Shown here piece after piece: positions 1 through 18,167 of a stretch of 64,000 nucleotides of DNA. Positions within the stretch are counted from its first letter, which is position 1. Each line of letters begins with the position of its first letter. The stretch is from Caprimulgus europaeus (Eukaryota > Chordata > Aves > Caprimulgiformes > Caprimulgidae), in the NCBI GenBank assembly GCA_907165065.1, contig OU015543.1:7939501-8003500 (forward strand), in the 5' to 3' direction. Under the pieces are notes generated by a model. It ran no database searches. It saw nothing but the letters and a program-made list of their open reading frames with translations, and was not told where the DNA came from. The position numbers and the translations under genes were made by a program.

Positions 1-858
1 TATTTGCTCCCTCCTTCAGAGATAGGTATAGGTAATTTATTATTTACTGTAAAAAATATATTCTAATTTCTATGGATTTTTTTGTTGTGCATAATGTTAC
101 TGTAATTCTCATCATATGGATCAGACAATCATGTTTTCCTCATTTTACAAATGGAGGATTAAAGCACAGAGGCTGAAGATAATAAAGTGTCAACCTGTCC
201 TGTGCAGCCCAAATCCCAAAATTTTGCAATTGACTTTTCAGGGCATTTACAATTTTGCTTTAAAAATGAAAACCTGAAGTTCAGTTTTAACTGATCCAAG
301 TTGATAATTAAACTATATATGCCATAGGATCTCTGTGGCAGGGACAGGATGTAACTTTCAGCTTCTTTAACTGCCACCCTTCTCTTCCTGCCATCCCTTT
401 CTTTGTTAATACTGCCCTGCTTTTGGAGTGTGTCAGGCAGCTCCCTTTAAACAGTTCCTATTCTGCTGCAGCCCTCTGCGCTGAATGACCCATGCCCTCA
501 ATCTTTTCCCTCCTTTTTCTTTCCTGCTCTATACATGAGCAGGAGTCTTCCTCTGTCTACTCCAGTTGCAAAAGCTGGAAGCACAGTAGCATCTCCCTCT
601 TCTCACTTACTTGGCTAGCAGGAGCCAAAGGAGCATGAAGAGCTATGGTGGCTGAGGGCTGGGTTGATTCTTGCTTCCTTCTTGTGCCTGCTTGGGAATA
701 AGAGGGTAAAAAAAAATTTCATTTGAGCTTTTGTTGAGGGATGTTCTCAAGCCTTTTGTAAAGCAACTTCATATATGCTTGTCAGCAAAGACGCTGCAGT
801 CAAGGATATCTTTCCTAAAAAGGGACAACTTATTTAAAAAAATGTGTTTTATTTAAAG
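1..858 (+). other. ERN1: ERN1 intron, left part (5' exons lie outside the window)
   Basis: I see no coding exon here. The stretch ends in a normal acceptor (TTTAAAG) just before the first ERN1 coding exon in the window, so it is read as the 3' part of an ERN1 intron. No transposable element was recognised. The signal peptide and most of the luminal sensor domain of ERN1 must lie to the left of the window. Confidence 0.75.
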
Positions 859-8009
<7,151 letters not shown>

Positions 8010-9610
8010 GAGGAGAGGGATGGAGCTTTCTTCTCTGGGACCAACATTCCAAGCGCAGGGCTGTGAAACAGGCCTACCTTTAGCAGGGGAAAAGTGGGAT
8101 CAAAGAGCTGAATTCTCAATCGTGGAAGAAACAAGCTTCCAAAAAGTGCCTTGTACCTCTGCCTGTGCTGGATCAGGAGGTGGTAAGAGCTGAAGGAACA
8201 AGTGGTAACTTCAGAAAAGCAATGAACGCCGGGGATGGAGATACTCCAAGGCAGTTTTCAAGACAGTGAAAATGGAGAGCAAAAAGCTGGATATAACTGT
8301 CACCCAATATCCCTGTACTTTATGTGATTTTATAACTAACTGATGCATTTTACTACAAAGAATCAAAATAATCTAATTACTAGGGACTGGGATCTGCAAA
8401 AGGAGCCTTTTAATTGCAGCAAATCTTGAGAATCTGCCATTGCACTACTGCCACGTTATGCATTAGGCACACCACAGTGATTGTAAAGGGAATAATTTAT
8501 CCAAAAAACAGTAGAGAGAATATGATTCCTGTTTAATCAGTACTACTCTGGAAAATCAGTCCCTCATACCTGAGCAGATACAATGAAGTTCTAAAAAAAA
8601 ATACCGACTGGATAAATCAGTTAAAGGTGTACCTACTGTGAAATTAAGCCTCATTCTTTCAGTGTCAACCAGTATTCACAGAAGAGCTTGAGCAATCCTT
8701 GAGTTAAATCAGAATAGCTCTACACAAGTAACTTCAGAGAAACACACACCTCAGCTGTGAGCTGCTTATGAGCGGCTGAGCTTTATCTCCTGCAAGTGTT
8801 CCTTACTTATAAAGATGGGTCGCCAGGTGCAGAGCCAGAGGTAAGATGAATCCTGGGGATAAGGAGCTAACTAGGAAACAACGAGAGATGTAGAGAACAG
8901 TGGTAGGTATTTTTATTGGGTTCGCTAAAGCTGTAAAGGAACCCCATTTTCTGTTTGTATGGGTTGCTGATTACATCCATGTGAGCCTTTGTTTTTAAAG
9001 ATGCAGTATTTCTTTTCACTGTCCCTAAAGCTGTGACAAAGCATTAAGTGTATGGGAAGGATGAAGAAATGCTGACTTCTAGTATAAGTGGGGTGTTCTT
9101 TTAAAATATATTTATTTAACATATTTATATTTATTTAATTTTTACTACAACGTAGTATCAAATCCAAGTGATACTAGTATAAAGCATGCCAAATAATTCT
9201 TAATCGGTTTTGTGCTTATATTTAATCATGTTATAACAACTGGAAGAGGAAAGCAATACTGCATCTTTCAATGGAATTCATTAAAGGAGAAATTACAAAG
9301 CAGGAATTTGTATGACTGCGCCATTGTGTCTTAAACTAATAAATTATTGACAGTAACGTGTATGATTTGGTATGTACAGCTACTTCTTCTGGAGCTACTT
9401 TACAGGACAATTGTTTTCCTAGTTTTACAATGTATGAGAGCAATTTACCTAAGATGCCAACGGTGCAAGTTACATGTTTCTAAAGCTTGAAAAAAAAAAA
9501 AAAAAACAAAAAAGGTAGTTTTACCGAAGATTCAAAGCCTATTTCATATTTTTGTACTTCTCATGTTAAGTTCTTTTATAAGTCTACTAAATAAAGACTG
9601 GTGCTCAGAT
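8010..9610 (+). other. ERN1: ERN1 3' UTR
   Basis: This non-coding stretch follows the ERN1 stop. AATAAA signals occur at 9338-9343 and 9590-9595; the second is followed by a short A-rich stretch and is the likely main cleavage region. An A-run lies at about 9490-9507. There are no long ORFs of interest. The UTR length is inferred from the signals, not from transcript data. Confidence 0.6.
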
Positions 9611-9892
9611 TAAAAAAAGCTTACAACGTTCAGTGACAATATGTGCCTGGGGAAATAAGCTGGACTGCTGTGGACTAACACAGCGTTCAGAACCGGAGCC
9701 AGGGAGCAGGGGATGAGGGTAACACACCTACAGCTGCATTGGGGCTGCAGCAGCCACATCCTCCCGCCCCAAGAAGGGGCTTGCACCTGGGTTTTTTTTG
9801 AACAGGAACCGGCCCAACACCGCTGCGAGTCAAAGATAAGATGCTGCTGCAGGAAAACACATGCACCCCCCACCTGGGTTTGGTTTAGGTTT

Positions 9893-9935
9893 TTTTTCTT
9901 TTTTTGGGGGGGTGGGGGGGGGAGGTTGGAGGAGG
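9893..9935 (+). repeat. T-run then G-run with quadruplex potential
   Basis: A T-rich tract (TTTTTTTTCTTTTTTT) passes directly into a long G-tract (GGGGGGGTGGGGGGGGGGAGG). The + strand could form a G-quadruplex. Homopolymer lengths in such tracts are often misread in assemblies. Confidence 0.8.
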
Positions 9936-11198
9936 ACAGACACGCAGGGCAGGGAGGCATCAAGCCCAAGATAAAATGGCTGGAATGACTGCACACTGCA
10001 AAAGTTTATACTGCTGAGCAGTACTGAGATACCTATAAAAATTCTTTGTGTGTGAAACTAAGTTGATGCATGACCACGTGGTTTACAGGAAAGCAAAGCC
10101 TGTAGGACAGCTGTATCTGCTGGGGTGTGGAAGGCTGAGCACACCTCACGTCACAAGCAGCACGGCTGTCCTGCGTCCCAGCATTACAGAGGGCAAATGA
10201 GCCGCTGGTGGTTCATGACCTTGCCAACCTCTCCACTATTTACTTTGGGGAGCTGGCCCGGAGTGAGTAGGGAGCTGATAGAGAGGGCAGTAAGTGGGAT
10301 GGGAATGAACCTGCCTAATGTAAAAAATAAAAATAAATATTACCCCAACCCCTCTCATGGCCAAGCACCTGGACAGATCCCAAGGTCCATGGCCTTGGTG
10401 AGCAGCCACACGCAGGGCTCTCCCCTCCCACCCCCAGCAGTGCAGGAGGCAGAGAGGATGGCATCTCCACCCAGCAACTGCTGAGAAGGGGTGGAGTCTT
10501 GGTTGATCATCAAGAATGTTTGTCTAAAATAGTTCCTTTTTATTTTTTTTTTTTTATTGCCAGGTAGAGGCAGGACCATTTGAAAGAGACACCCAGGAAC
10601 ACTGCAGAAACACCCCAAGTGCTCAGGCTCCTGCCCTAGCAACACAGCAGGTTGGAGCACCTTTCCTCCCTCTCACCTCCTTTGGAAGCATTTTCCTTGA
10701 AGGCAGGATCTGGCAGACAGCACTGGAGACCGTTCTGGTACCCGCCGGCTCTGCAAGGTGAGCCCTCGCTGTGCAGTGCTGGTCCTGCACAGGGAGGCAG
10801 GTGGGGAGGAAAGGTGGGATGGGAGGTTATTGGCAGCCTGACGCTACTTCACTGGCGACAGGCGTAGGAAAGGTGATGATCTCCCTGCACTGCCACCCTC
10901 CCAGCTCTGACCACTCCACATGGGCTGGGAGAAGAGCTGCTCCCCATGAGTAGTTTGGGGATGGGGTGGGGGCACAGACCCCTCTGCCCCCACACACCCA
11001 TGGCTACATCCCTTTCCTGCCCACCCATGGAGCCAACAGTACCTAGGGGGCAGACGAATGCACACCAAATAGAGCCTGAGCAAGGAAAAGGATGTAAAGT
11101 ATCAGGCCAGGACACCTCACTAACAGGAAAATCTTCTGTTTGGTGGAGCAGTAAGTTGAACTGCTTCATGGAAAATCCAGTGAGCACCAGAACAGATG

Positions 11199-11391
11199 TG
11201 GGGGGAAAAAAACAGAGAGGGAGGAAAAAACAAACAAACAAGCAAACAAAATCAGGGAGAAGGGGGAAAGTAATCATAAAAAAAAGGGGGGAAAGGGAGT
11301 GTGAGGGAGCAACAGGGAGTGTAAAGGAACAAGAGGCAGGGAAAGGGGGAAAGGGAGAAAGAGACAGGAATAAAAAGCAAGATACTATGCA
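11199..11391 (+). repeat. purine-rich tract (A/G-biased strand)
   Basis: Nearly 190 bases on the + strand are almost all A or G, with a short AAAC-type stretch at 11229-11250. G-tracts and A-tracts alternate, and GGGAGTGT appears twice (about 11296 and 11325). Tracts like this can form triplexes or quadruplexes. The tract is intergenic. Confidence 0.8.
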
Positions 11392-12314
11392 ACCGAGGGG
11401 ATTCAGCAGTGTTGGGCCTCCCTTTTCCCAGTATCCAATACAAGTAGCTGTTGGATTTGCCTAGCTGTCAGCACTTGCTTCTCCAGCAAAACCCCAGCTC
11501 CTTCACACCCATGTGTATGGCAGAAGCAGGAGCTGCCATCGCACAGCACAGGCGTACAGAGCAGTGTAGCTGGCACGACTGGGCTTTTAGAGGTACAGAA
11601 ACTCCCCTGGAAAAAAAGGGTGGGGAGAGGGTTGTGAAAAACAGAAGAAATAAGCCAACTTTAACAGAGGAATATTAACTGTAAATCTGAAGACAGTTGG
11701 TTTTCCCCCTCTAGGGTTTTGCTCGTTAAAAGCAGGATTTCCCTCATCAAGGGCAATGGGTATGTGTTGCTTTCAAAAAAATTGCACTTTACACGTAGTA
11801 ATTTGCTTTTCAATATCTGCATTTTAAGAGTTCCTCTCTAGGAGAGAACTAATCGGTACTTGTAACATCATCTTATAGTTTGTATTGATGCTGTCTTAAT
11901 TTAGCAGAAAATAAACAGACTCAAGCCAGTAAGCTACCTACCCAAACCTCTCCAGTTCAGAGAATCCAGACCCTGTCAGTTCTGATAACCTTATCACATC
12001 ATTCCCCTCGGAAACATTTTGGGCCATTTCCATGACTCCCTTTGAGGAGTTTTCAAACCTCCCTCATGGTGTCCTGCTTCACTGATTTGTTAGTTATGTA
12101 CCATTGCTAAGGACTGCTTTTGATGAAGGTTAAGGATGCCTTTAGTCATCAGAACTGACATATTTGAGAAGTTAAGGCACCATCTCTCACTGACCAGTAG
12201 AAATAAAACAATCTAGCATTCAGCGTGGCCAGTTTTGCAAGGATTATAATGCCCTATTAAGCAGGTTGACATGTTTTTAGTTTGTATTACTAATACATAA
12301 TTCTAACTTCTAGA

Positions 12315-15300
12315 TTACAGAACATTACCTGTGAATAAATGGGATGAGAACCATGTCCAGTGTTGGCTACAATCTACTGGAATCAAGAAAGAGTATGTAG
12401 AAAAACTACATGCGGAAGAAGTGACAGGTCCAGCACTAATGCAACTGGATGAATCTTTCCTCAAAAGGATAGGTATGAAGGGAGGCCAAATGGACATCTT
12501 GATCTACAGGAGAAATGAACTTTGGCAGCTACAGGAAAACGCACAGAAAGACAAACATTCCAGCAGCAAAACATCTGGCAGAACTGATGTGCAAACAGAT
12601 CCAGTAAGACCTAGAAATGCTGCTGACCAAAAAATTTCAGGTGCAGACAGCAGTGGTCCAGTAGATAAAACCAGCACAGACAACACAGCTTCTGCTTCTG
12701 ACAAGAGGCAAAGGAAACATAACAATTCCCAGCTAAAGAGTACTGATGAAGCTTTAGCGCTCAGCAACTGTCGACCGTTTAGAAGTCAGAATACTGATTT
12801 CAAATACATGAAAGACAGAGTTCTCGCTCCAGAATCGGGAGTCAATGATTTAATCACTCCTTGCCATGAATACAAATCTTTTGCCATTGCTGCAGAACTG
12901 AACAAAAAATCAATTGCGATCAAAATCTGCCCGTGAAGTAATACGATTTGCTCCAGCCTGCATGAACATTCGAACAAACGGCACCATACATTTTGGTATC
13001 ATGGACAGCGCTGAGGACAGGGCTTGGAAATACGGACAGATCACTGGCATAAAAGTTAAAGAGCAAGAATACTATGTTGATGCGTTAGATTATATAGAAA
13101 AATGTTTTTGTGAAGATGTACAAGAAATTGCAAGGAAATGCATTCACCCACCTGTTTTTGTTGAAGTGATTTCAAAAGACACTCAGGAACAAAGATTTGT
13201 GGTGGAGGTTTACATTGAACCAATATCCAGTTTAGTAAAGAACACATTTTTTGACGTGTATTTGCCAAAATACAATGAAAGCAGCCAGAAGGTGACCCTG
13301 ACAAAAGATCGAGTTCTCTATCAGAGACTAGGGGCAAAGTCTGAACCTGTGAATCACAACAATCTAGCTACTTTTATTCAGGGCTTACAAAACAGAGACA
13401 CTCAAAGAGAAAAAGCTGAGCTCTCCAGCACAGACATACATACAGATACATCTCAAAATTTAGGAAGAAAGTTGGCAATTCTACTACTAAATGATGGCAA
13501 AAGCTATATGGATAATTCCCTACAGTACATCCTTGTCACAAACAGATGCGGAAAGGAAAATCTGAACTATATCAACTTTTTAATGTACTTGAACATTTTC
13601 TGCGTCTTTGACTCTGATTAAGGATTCTAATGTGTCAGGGCTGTACAGCAAGTACAAAGAACAGCATGCTACAAGGTCTTATTTTTTACAGGATTTTTCC
13701 AATGAAAGTAAGACTGGCAACCCTCCCCCTCAGAAACATTTGTGCCTGTTTGATCAGACCAGCTGGATATTCTGCAACGGGCGCAGAGTCCTGAGTGACT
13801 TCCTCGGGGATGAAAAACTTTGTGATGAAAATACATGGATAAGAACAACAAAAAAATACCTTAGGAAAGCAATTACTCGTATCTGTGATGAAATCTTGCC
13901 AAAGTGGTCTTTCATTGTGCTTTTCCTATTGCTCTCACCAGTGCAGAAACCATTTGTAGACACTTTTCAGGAATTCTATACAGAGATGAATGGCACGGAG
14001 TACACTGTTTGCATTGCAGAGTCCACAGAAAATTACGGGAAGTGGGCTAATCTAGCTCAGGCATCCTGCAGCATCAAGACACTAGAACAATGAAGTCTTG
14101 CAAGGATGAAACTAAGTCATGTAGATGCTACCATTCAGACAATGCTGCCTTCTACAGCACAACCCAGACATCTGCCAGTTTCCACTAGAGAGCTGTGTAC
14201 ACTCGCCTTGCTGGAAAAAAAGATGTTTTGCCTAGAAATCCTTTGTGTTGACCAATGTGATAATATCAAAGTAGATCTTTTGACTGAGAAACAAATAAAA
14301 GAAATAGAACAAAATTTTTACTGAAGGAGAAAAATAATCTGGGAAAACTTCTGGCTTGCGGATAAAAGACACTGTGGGGAAATAATTGAACATGAAGCAT
14401 GTAAGGATGCTAGCAAACTCCTAAATAACATTTTATGAGGAAGCGGACTCAACTGTTCTGTGGCTAAACTAAAGATATTTCACCATCCTGGAAGTGGTGG
14501 AAGCACAATAGCACGGCAAGTTCTGTGGAAAAGAAGAAGGACTTAAGTTGTGCCCTTATGAAAGCCTCACATCCACCTGCAACTGTTTGTGAGCATGCAC
14601 TTGCATTTAGAGATTATGAAGAAGAAGAAATCAGTCACTGTCTTCCTGTGCTCCTCCTGATCGAAGATTATGATGAAGATTATTTAGAAGAACTGAGGAA
14701 TGAGATAATGGATGCTGTAGCAACTAGGAAAATTAACTCCCCCAGACCTTACTTCATCCTCATGTGCTGTAGACAATCCAATGGCCCTGAAAGGCTTTGC
14801 AAGGCCTCTCCAGTGGACACAGCTGCTGTCACTCACAAGCTGACAGGCTCAGAGAAAAGTCTGTTCAGAACTAAACTTGAAAAGCAGAAAGATGTCAAGC
14901 CAGAATTCATACTTACTTTTGTCCTGATGTGTGAGGAGTTCAGTGAAACATACGTGAGACACTTTGTAGGGCACATACTGCAAGACATCAACCATTCTTC
15001 TCGTGATACGTTTGATGCGTTATGTGGCTTTGCTTAATTTTTATGTACCCAATTCATATGTTTCATTGTCACACTGTGAGGCTTTTCTGGGACTAGGAGT
15101 ATATACAGAGAGGAAATCAAGAGCATATGATTTCAAAAGTCACTTGAGTGAACAAGCAAGAATGATTTTTATTGAGCTAAGGGAAAGTACCACCTATATT
15201 TCATCTGTACGGATAATACACTGCTTGGTTGCAAAATTCTGCATCAGCTTTCAGGGAATGAACCTCAAAATCAGCTTGCAATGACACTTCTTCAGGAAAA

Positions 15301-16960
15301 GACGTGCTTTGAGAACAGATTTGGACGAGAGGAATTAATAAAGTTCATCAGAGATCTGTTTATTCGATGTGACAAAAGAAGCAGGGGTGATAATACTGAC
15401 ACTCTGTTCTCCCCATTCATCGAACATGTCTGTAAAGCTGAGGGCTGTGAAAAAGCTATAGATGTTTTAAAAGCTGCCTATGAACTCCTTGGGAAAGATC
15501 CCTTTTTTGCCCAGCAGCTTGCCAGACTGCATTACAACAATGAAAAATTTAAAGATGCAGAATACTGGGCAGGAGTTGCAAAATTTTATTTGCCGAATGA
15601 TTCTTATATTTTAGATACAGAAGGTCAGGTCTACAGGAAATGGTTTAGTTTCACTGTGGATAAAATGACACAGGAGGACACTCCTGAAAGCATCATTCAA
15701 AAGATAGAGATTGCTCTTAAAGCTGTGAAATGCTTCAGGGCTGCACAAGCAGCTGCAAAAGCAGAACGTGACAGTATGAACAATACTGGCTATTCTGGAG
15801 AAGTAGAAGTAGGATGTTGTCTTCTTAGATTTTTGTTCACAGTCCACATATTTCACAGAAGTCCAGAGGGGGAATATTCCGAGCTCGTGAAATACCTGAT
15901 CATGGATTACATTCCTGAAGACATTGAAAAAACATGGGGAAGGCTTCACTCCCGCTTTAAAGGCTTACGCCAGAACCTGTATAATACTCTGGAATGGATT
16001 TCAGAAGACCTAAGTTATTTCCAAACAGATAAAAACCATGAGAGAAAAGAGGAAGATGAAAAAGATGAAAAGGAAGAACAAATTTATAACCCCAGAAAAT
16101 AGCTAAGATAACAGTCTGAGGTATACGCCAAATTCTTCATCTCAATGTCACTTACTGAGGACAGCAACAGTGGCCCCGAGAGCCAGCCAATTAGACGCAT
16201 GAACATTTATAAGAGTGGTGGAAGTAGTGTGACTAATATCCTGTCATTTTAACAGATAAGAAAGAGACCAGGTCAGCTGAAAAGCTCGAAAAGATCCTTA
16301 GTTTCTATCCAGAAAACCCACTAAGGGACAGGCTGGAGGACACCGATCTGATCAATTACATTTTGTGCCACATCACATTAGCATGCTTAGCACCAGGATC
16401 TGCCAAACTTCTTCCAGTGCAAACCCTTCATGAGCTCCGTGTAAGATTCTTTAAAGGAAAAAGACCATTTCCAGCAAGCGCCCATTTTTTGCTCACCTTG
16501 CTGTACTGGCATTAGACAAAGAGCCTAATCTAGATAAAGATGAAATTCTAAACTCAGCCCTTCAAACCCTGAAACGTTTATATGACATCAAGATGAAAGA
16601 TGTTCGTACCAGAAAGAAAAGAATTTACACTCACTTTTTCCTGAGAAAGGGTTACAGCTTAGGTAAGATTGTGCACAAAACTAAAATTGATAAATTAATT
16701 AGTGGGTCTTTAATGAGAGAATGAAGTGGTTACATGGAACTGTATGGAATATTGCCAGGATTCGTGACATACTCGAAAGAGTTTCTGGTTGGACCAAGGA
16801 CAGAAATTTATTTATACGTGGTCACGTGAAGGAGTTTCCCATCTTGCCACTCCCATCGTGATTCAGTGCCCCCTGGAAACGAAAATGTGACTTTTTACTT
16901 AGGCTTTTCATTTAATGGTCTTGTTGTTTTCAATATTGCAGTTGAAAATAATCCAACTGT
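12315..16960 (+). pseudogene. SAMD9/SAMD9L-like gene, heavily disrupted
   Basis: The pieces match SAMD9/SAMD9L from end to end, in the order expected of a single large coding exon. They are: an N-terminal SAM domain (HVQCWLQSTGI...EEVTGPALMQLDE, 12331-12530); a Schlafen/AlbA_2-like region (FAPACMNIRTNGTIHFGIMD, from about 12940); a P-loop NTPase with HHPGSGGSTIA at 14478-14513; TPR-like repeats (15,290-15,960); and the C-terminal OB-like segment (TFYLGFSFNG, about 16,885-16,920). SAMD9 proteins are cytosolic antiviral translation inhibitors. Frame shifts lie near 12,914-12,936, 13,608-13,621, 14,530-14,545, 15,003-15,035 and 15,235, with further shifts at 16,103-16,255 and near 16,505. In-frame stops occur at 14,091, 14,322, 14,436 and 16,100. 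No ATG begins the frame; the first clear codon is GTG at 12,331, and an acceptor-like CTAG precedes 12,315. The undamaged exons nearby argue against sequencing error. Confidence 0.88.
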
Positions 16961-17371
16961 CAGCAGAATACAAGGTATTTAGTACAGTAAGAGTACCTAC
17001 TGTGCTGTTAGAAAATACAACACTGAGTGGCCATTACCATACTTAAAACAAGGAGCGGCCTGAACTGGTAGCAAGATAACCACACTTAACTACTACAGTA
17101 ATGACCAAACATCTAAAAAAATTTGAAACCTACTAGTAAAATACACCTTGAAACAGAAGCCTTTGATACTTTTGGAGACACCAAAAAACAAGATTTCAAA
17201 CTTAAGACAGCAAGAATTGCAATACTTGCTTGGGGACTGGGAGGGAGACAGAAGACCCACTATTTCTCCTCCTTACCCTGAAATATTTGGAGAATTGAGC
17301 TCTGGAATAAACAGGTATAGCAGGGATCCCTTTCCTCTCAGCTCCAGATTAGGATTTAAAATTAATTTCTA

Positions 17372-17416
17372 GGTGGTCCCGATCAGTAACAGAATTTGTT
17401 ATTGATCGGGACCACC
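17372..17416. repeat. near-perfect 20-bp inverted repeat (hairpin)
   Basis: The left arm GGTGGTCCCGATCA (17372-17385) is exactly complementary to TGATCGGGACCACC (17403-17416). Inside it, G17386 opposite T17402 can wobble, and TAACA (17387-17391) pairs with TGTTA (17397-17401). That leaves a five-base loop, GAATT, at 17392-17396. No transposon ends or target-site duplication were recognised around it. The origin is unknown. Confidence 0.92.
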
Positions 17417-17665
17417 CACTGTAACCATATGGTTTTGCTTCTTCCTGAATCAGCAACAAAAAGTTTAAGTGAACTTACACCATGTGTATTAGACTGGCTG
17501 TAACATACTTCACTAACACATACCACGTATGAAATACATCTACCTATCAACCGCAAGCCAATACCCAGCATAGAAGTGTAGAGAGAAAGTAAGCAGATTG
17601 AAAAAAAACCCCACCAAACAAAACAAACAAAAAAATAGCTCTCCAATTTTACATCACACTTGCAT

Positions 17666-18167
17666 TGTGTCCCAGTTTTTGCTAGGGTAGTGTTCATTTT
17701 TTTTCTTAGTAGCTAAAAAGTGCTGTGTTTTGGTTTCAGTGGGGATCGTTATGAGAGGAACGTTGATAAAGCACAAGGACATGGTGTTTGGGTAGTTTGC
17801 AATGCAGAGGACTAGGGGGGTAAGTTACTAAAGCCCAGAATTGACAGAAAGGGAGGGGATTCTCTCAGGAATCACTCAGCTTGCTTTTCCATGATCGCAA
17901 TTTCTGTTTCGGGGTTCCTTTTCACTCCTCCGGGAACATTATCAGCAGGTGGTGAGCAACTGTACTCTGCACCACTCATATTATAGTTGCTATCACTATT
18001 ATTACTATTTTAATTTTATTTTACTCTAATTATTAAATTGTTCTTATCTCAACCTACAAGTCTCCTCACCTTTACCCCTCCAATTCTCTCCCCAACTCCC
18101 TGGTGGGGACTGGGGCTGCAAGTGGCTGTGTCTTGTTTGCTTGCCAGCTGAATTAAACTACCACACA
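17666..18167 (+). mobile_element. solo LTR, bird ERVL-like
   Basis: It begins TGTGTCCCAGTTTTTGCTAG and ends CTGAATTAAACTACCACACA, with TG...CA termini. The 3' half has the pattern of bird ERVL-type LTRs: CAGGTGGTGAGCAACTGTA, then TATTATTACT-rich sequence, then ATTAAA and TCTTATCTCAACCTACAAG. Flanking TTGCAT (17660-17665) and TTGCTT (18168-18173) look like an imperfect target-site duplication. No internal retroviral genes are present, so this is a recombination remnant. The middle is shorter than I would expect, which suggests internal deletion. Confidence 0.85.

Larger units (their letters stand above)
9611..12314. other. intergenic region between ERN1 and the SAMD9-like pseudogene
   Basis: No gene is supported here. 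It contains a T/G homopolymer tract at 9893-9935, a T-run at 10539-10556, and a long purine-rich tract at 11199-11391. Several ORFs of 60-170 codons occur in the moderately GC-rich part (10,100-11,700), but they overlap in several frames on both strands and match no family I recognise. Confidence 0.6.

Noticed and set aside
10946-11464. 172-codon ORF on the + strand in the ERN1/SAMD9-like interval
   Set aside because: It runs through the purine-rich tract and gives a low-complexity Lys/Gly/Glu-rich reading. Overlapping ORFs occur on both strands, and there is no recognisable domain or splice context.
12331-16102. SAMD9-like pieces as several separate small genes
   Set aside because: The pieces follow the family order without gaps, abut at frame changes and lack individual start codons or splice sites. 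One broken gene explains them better.
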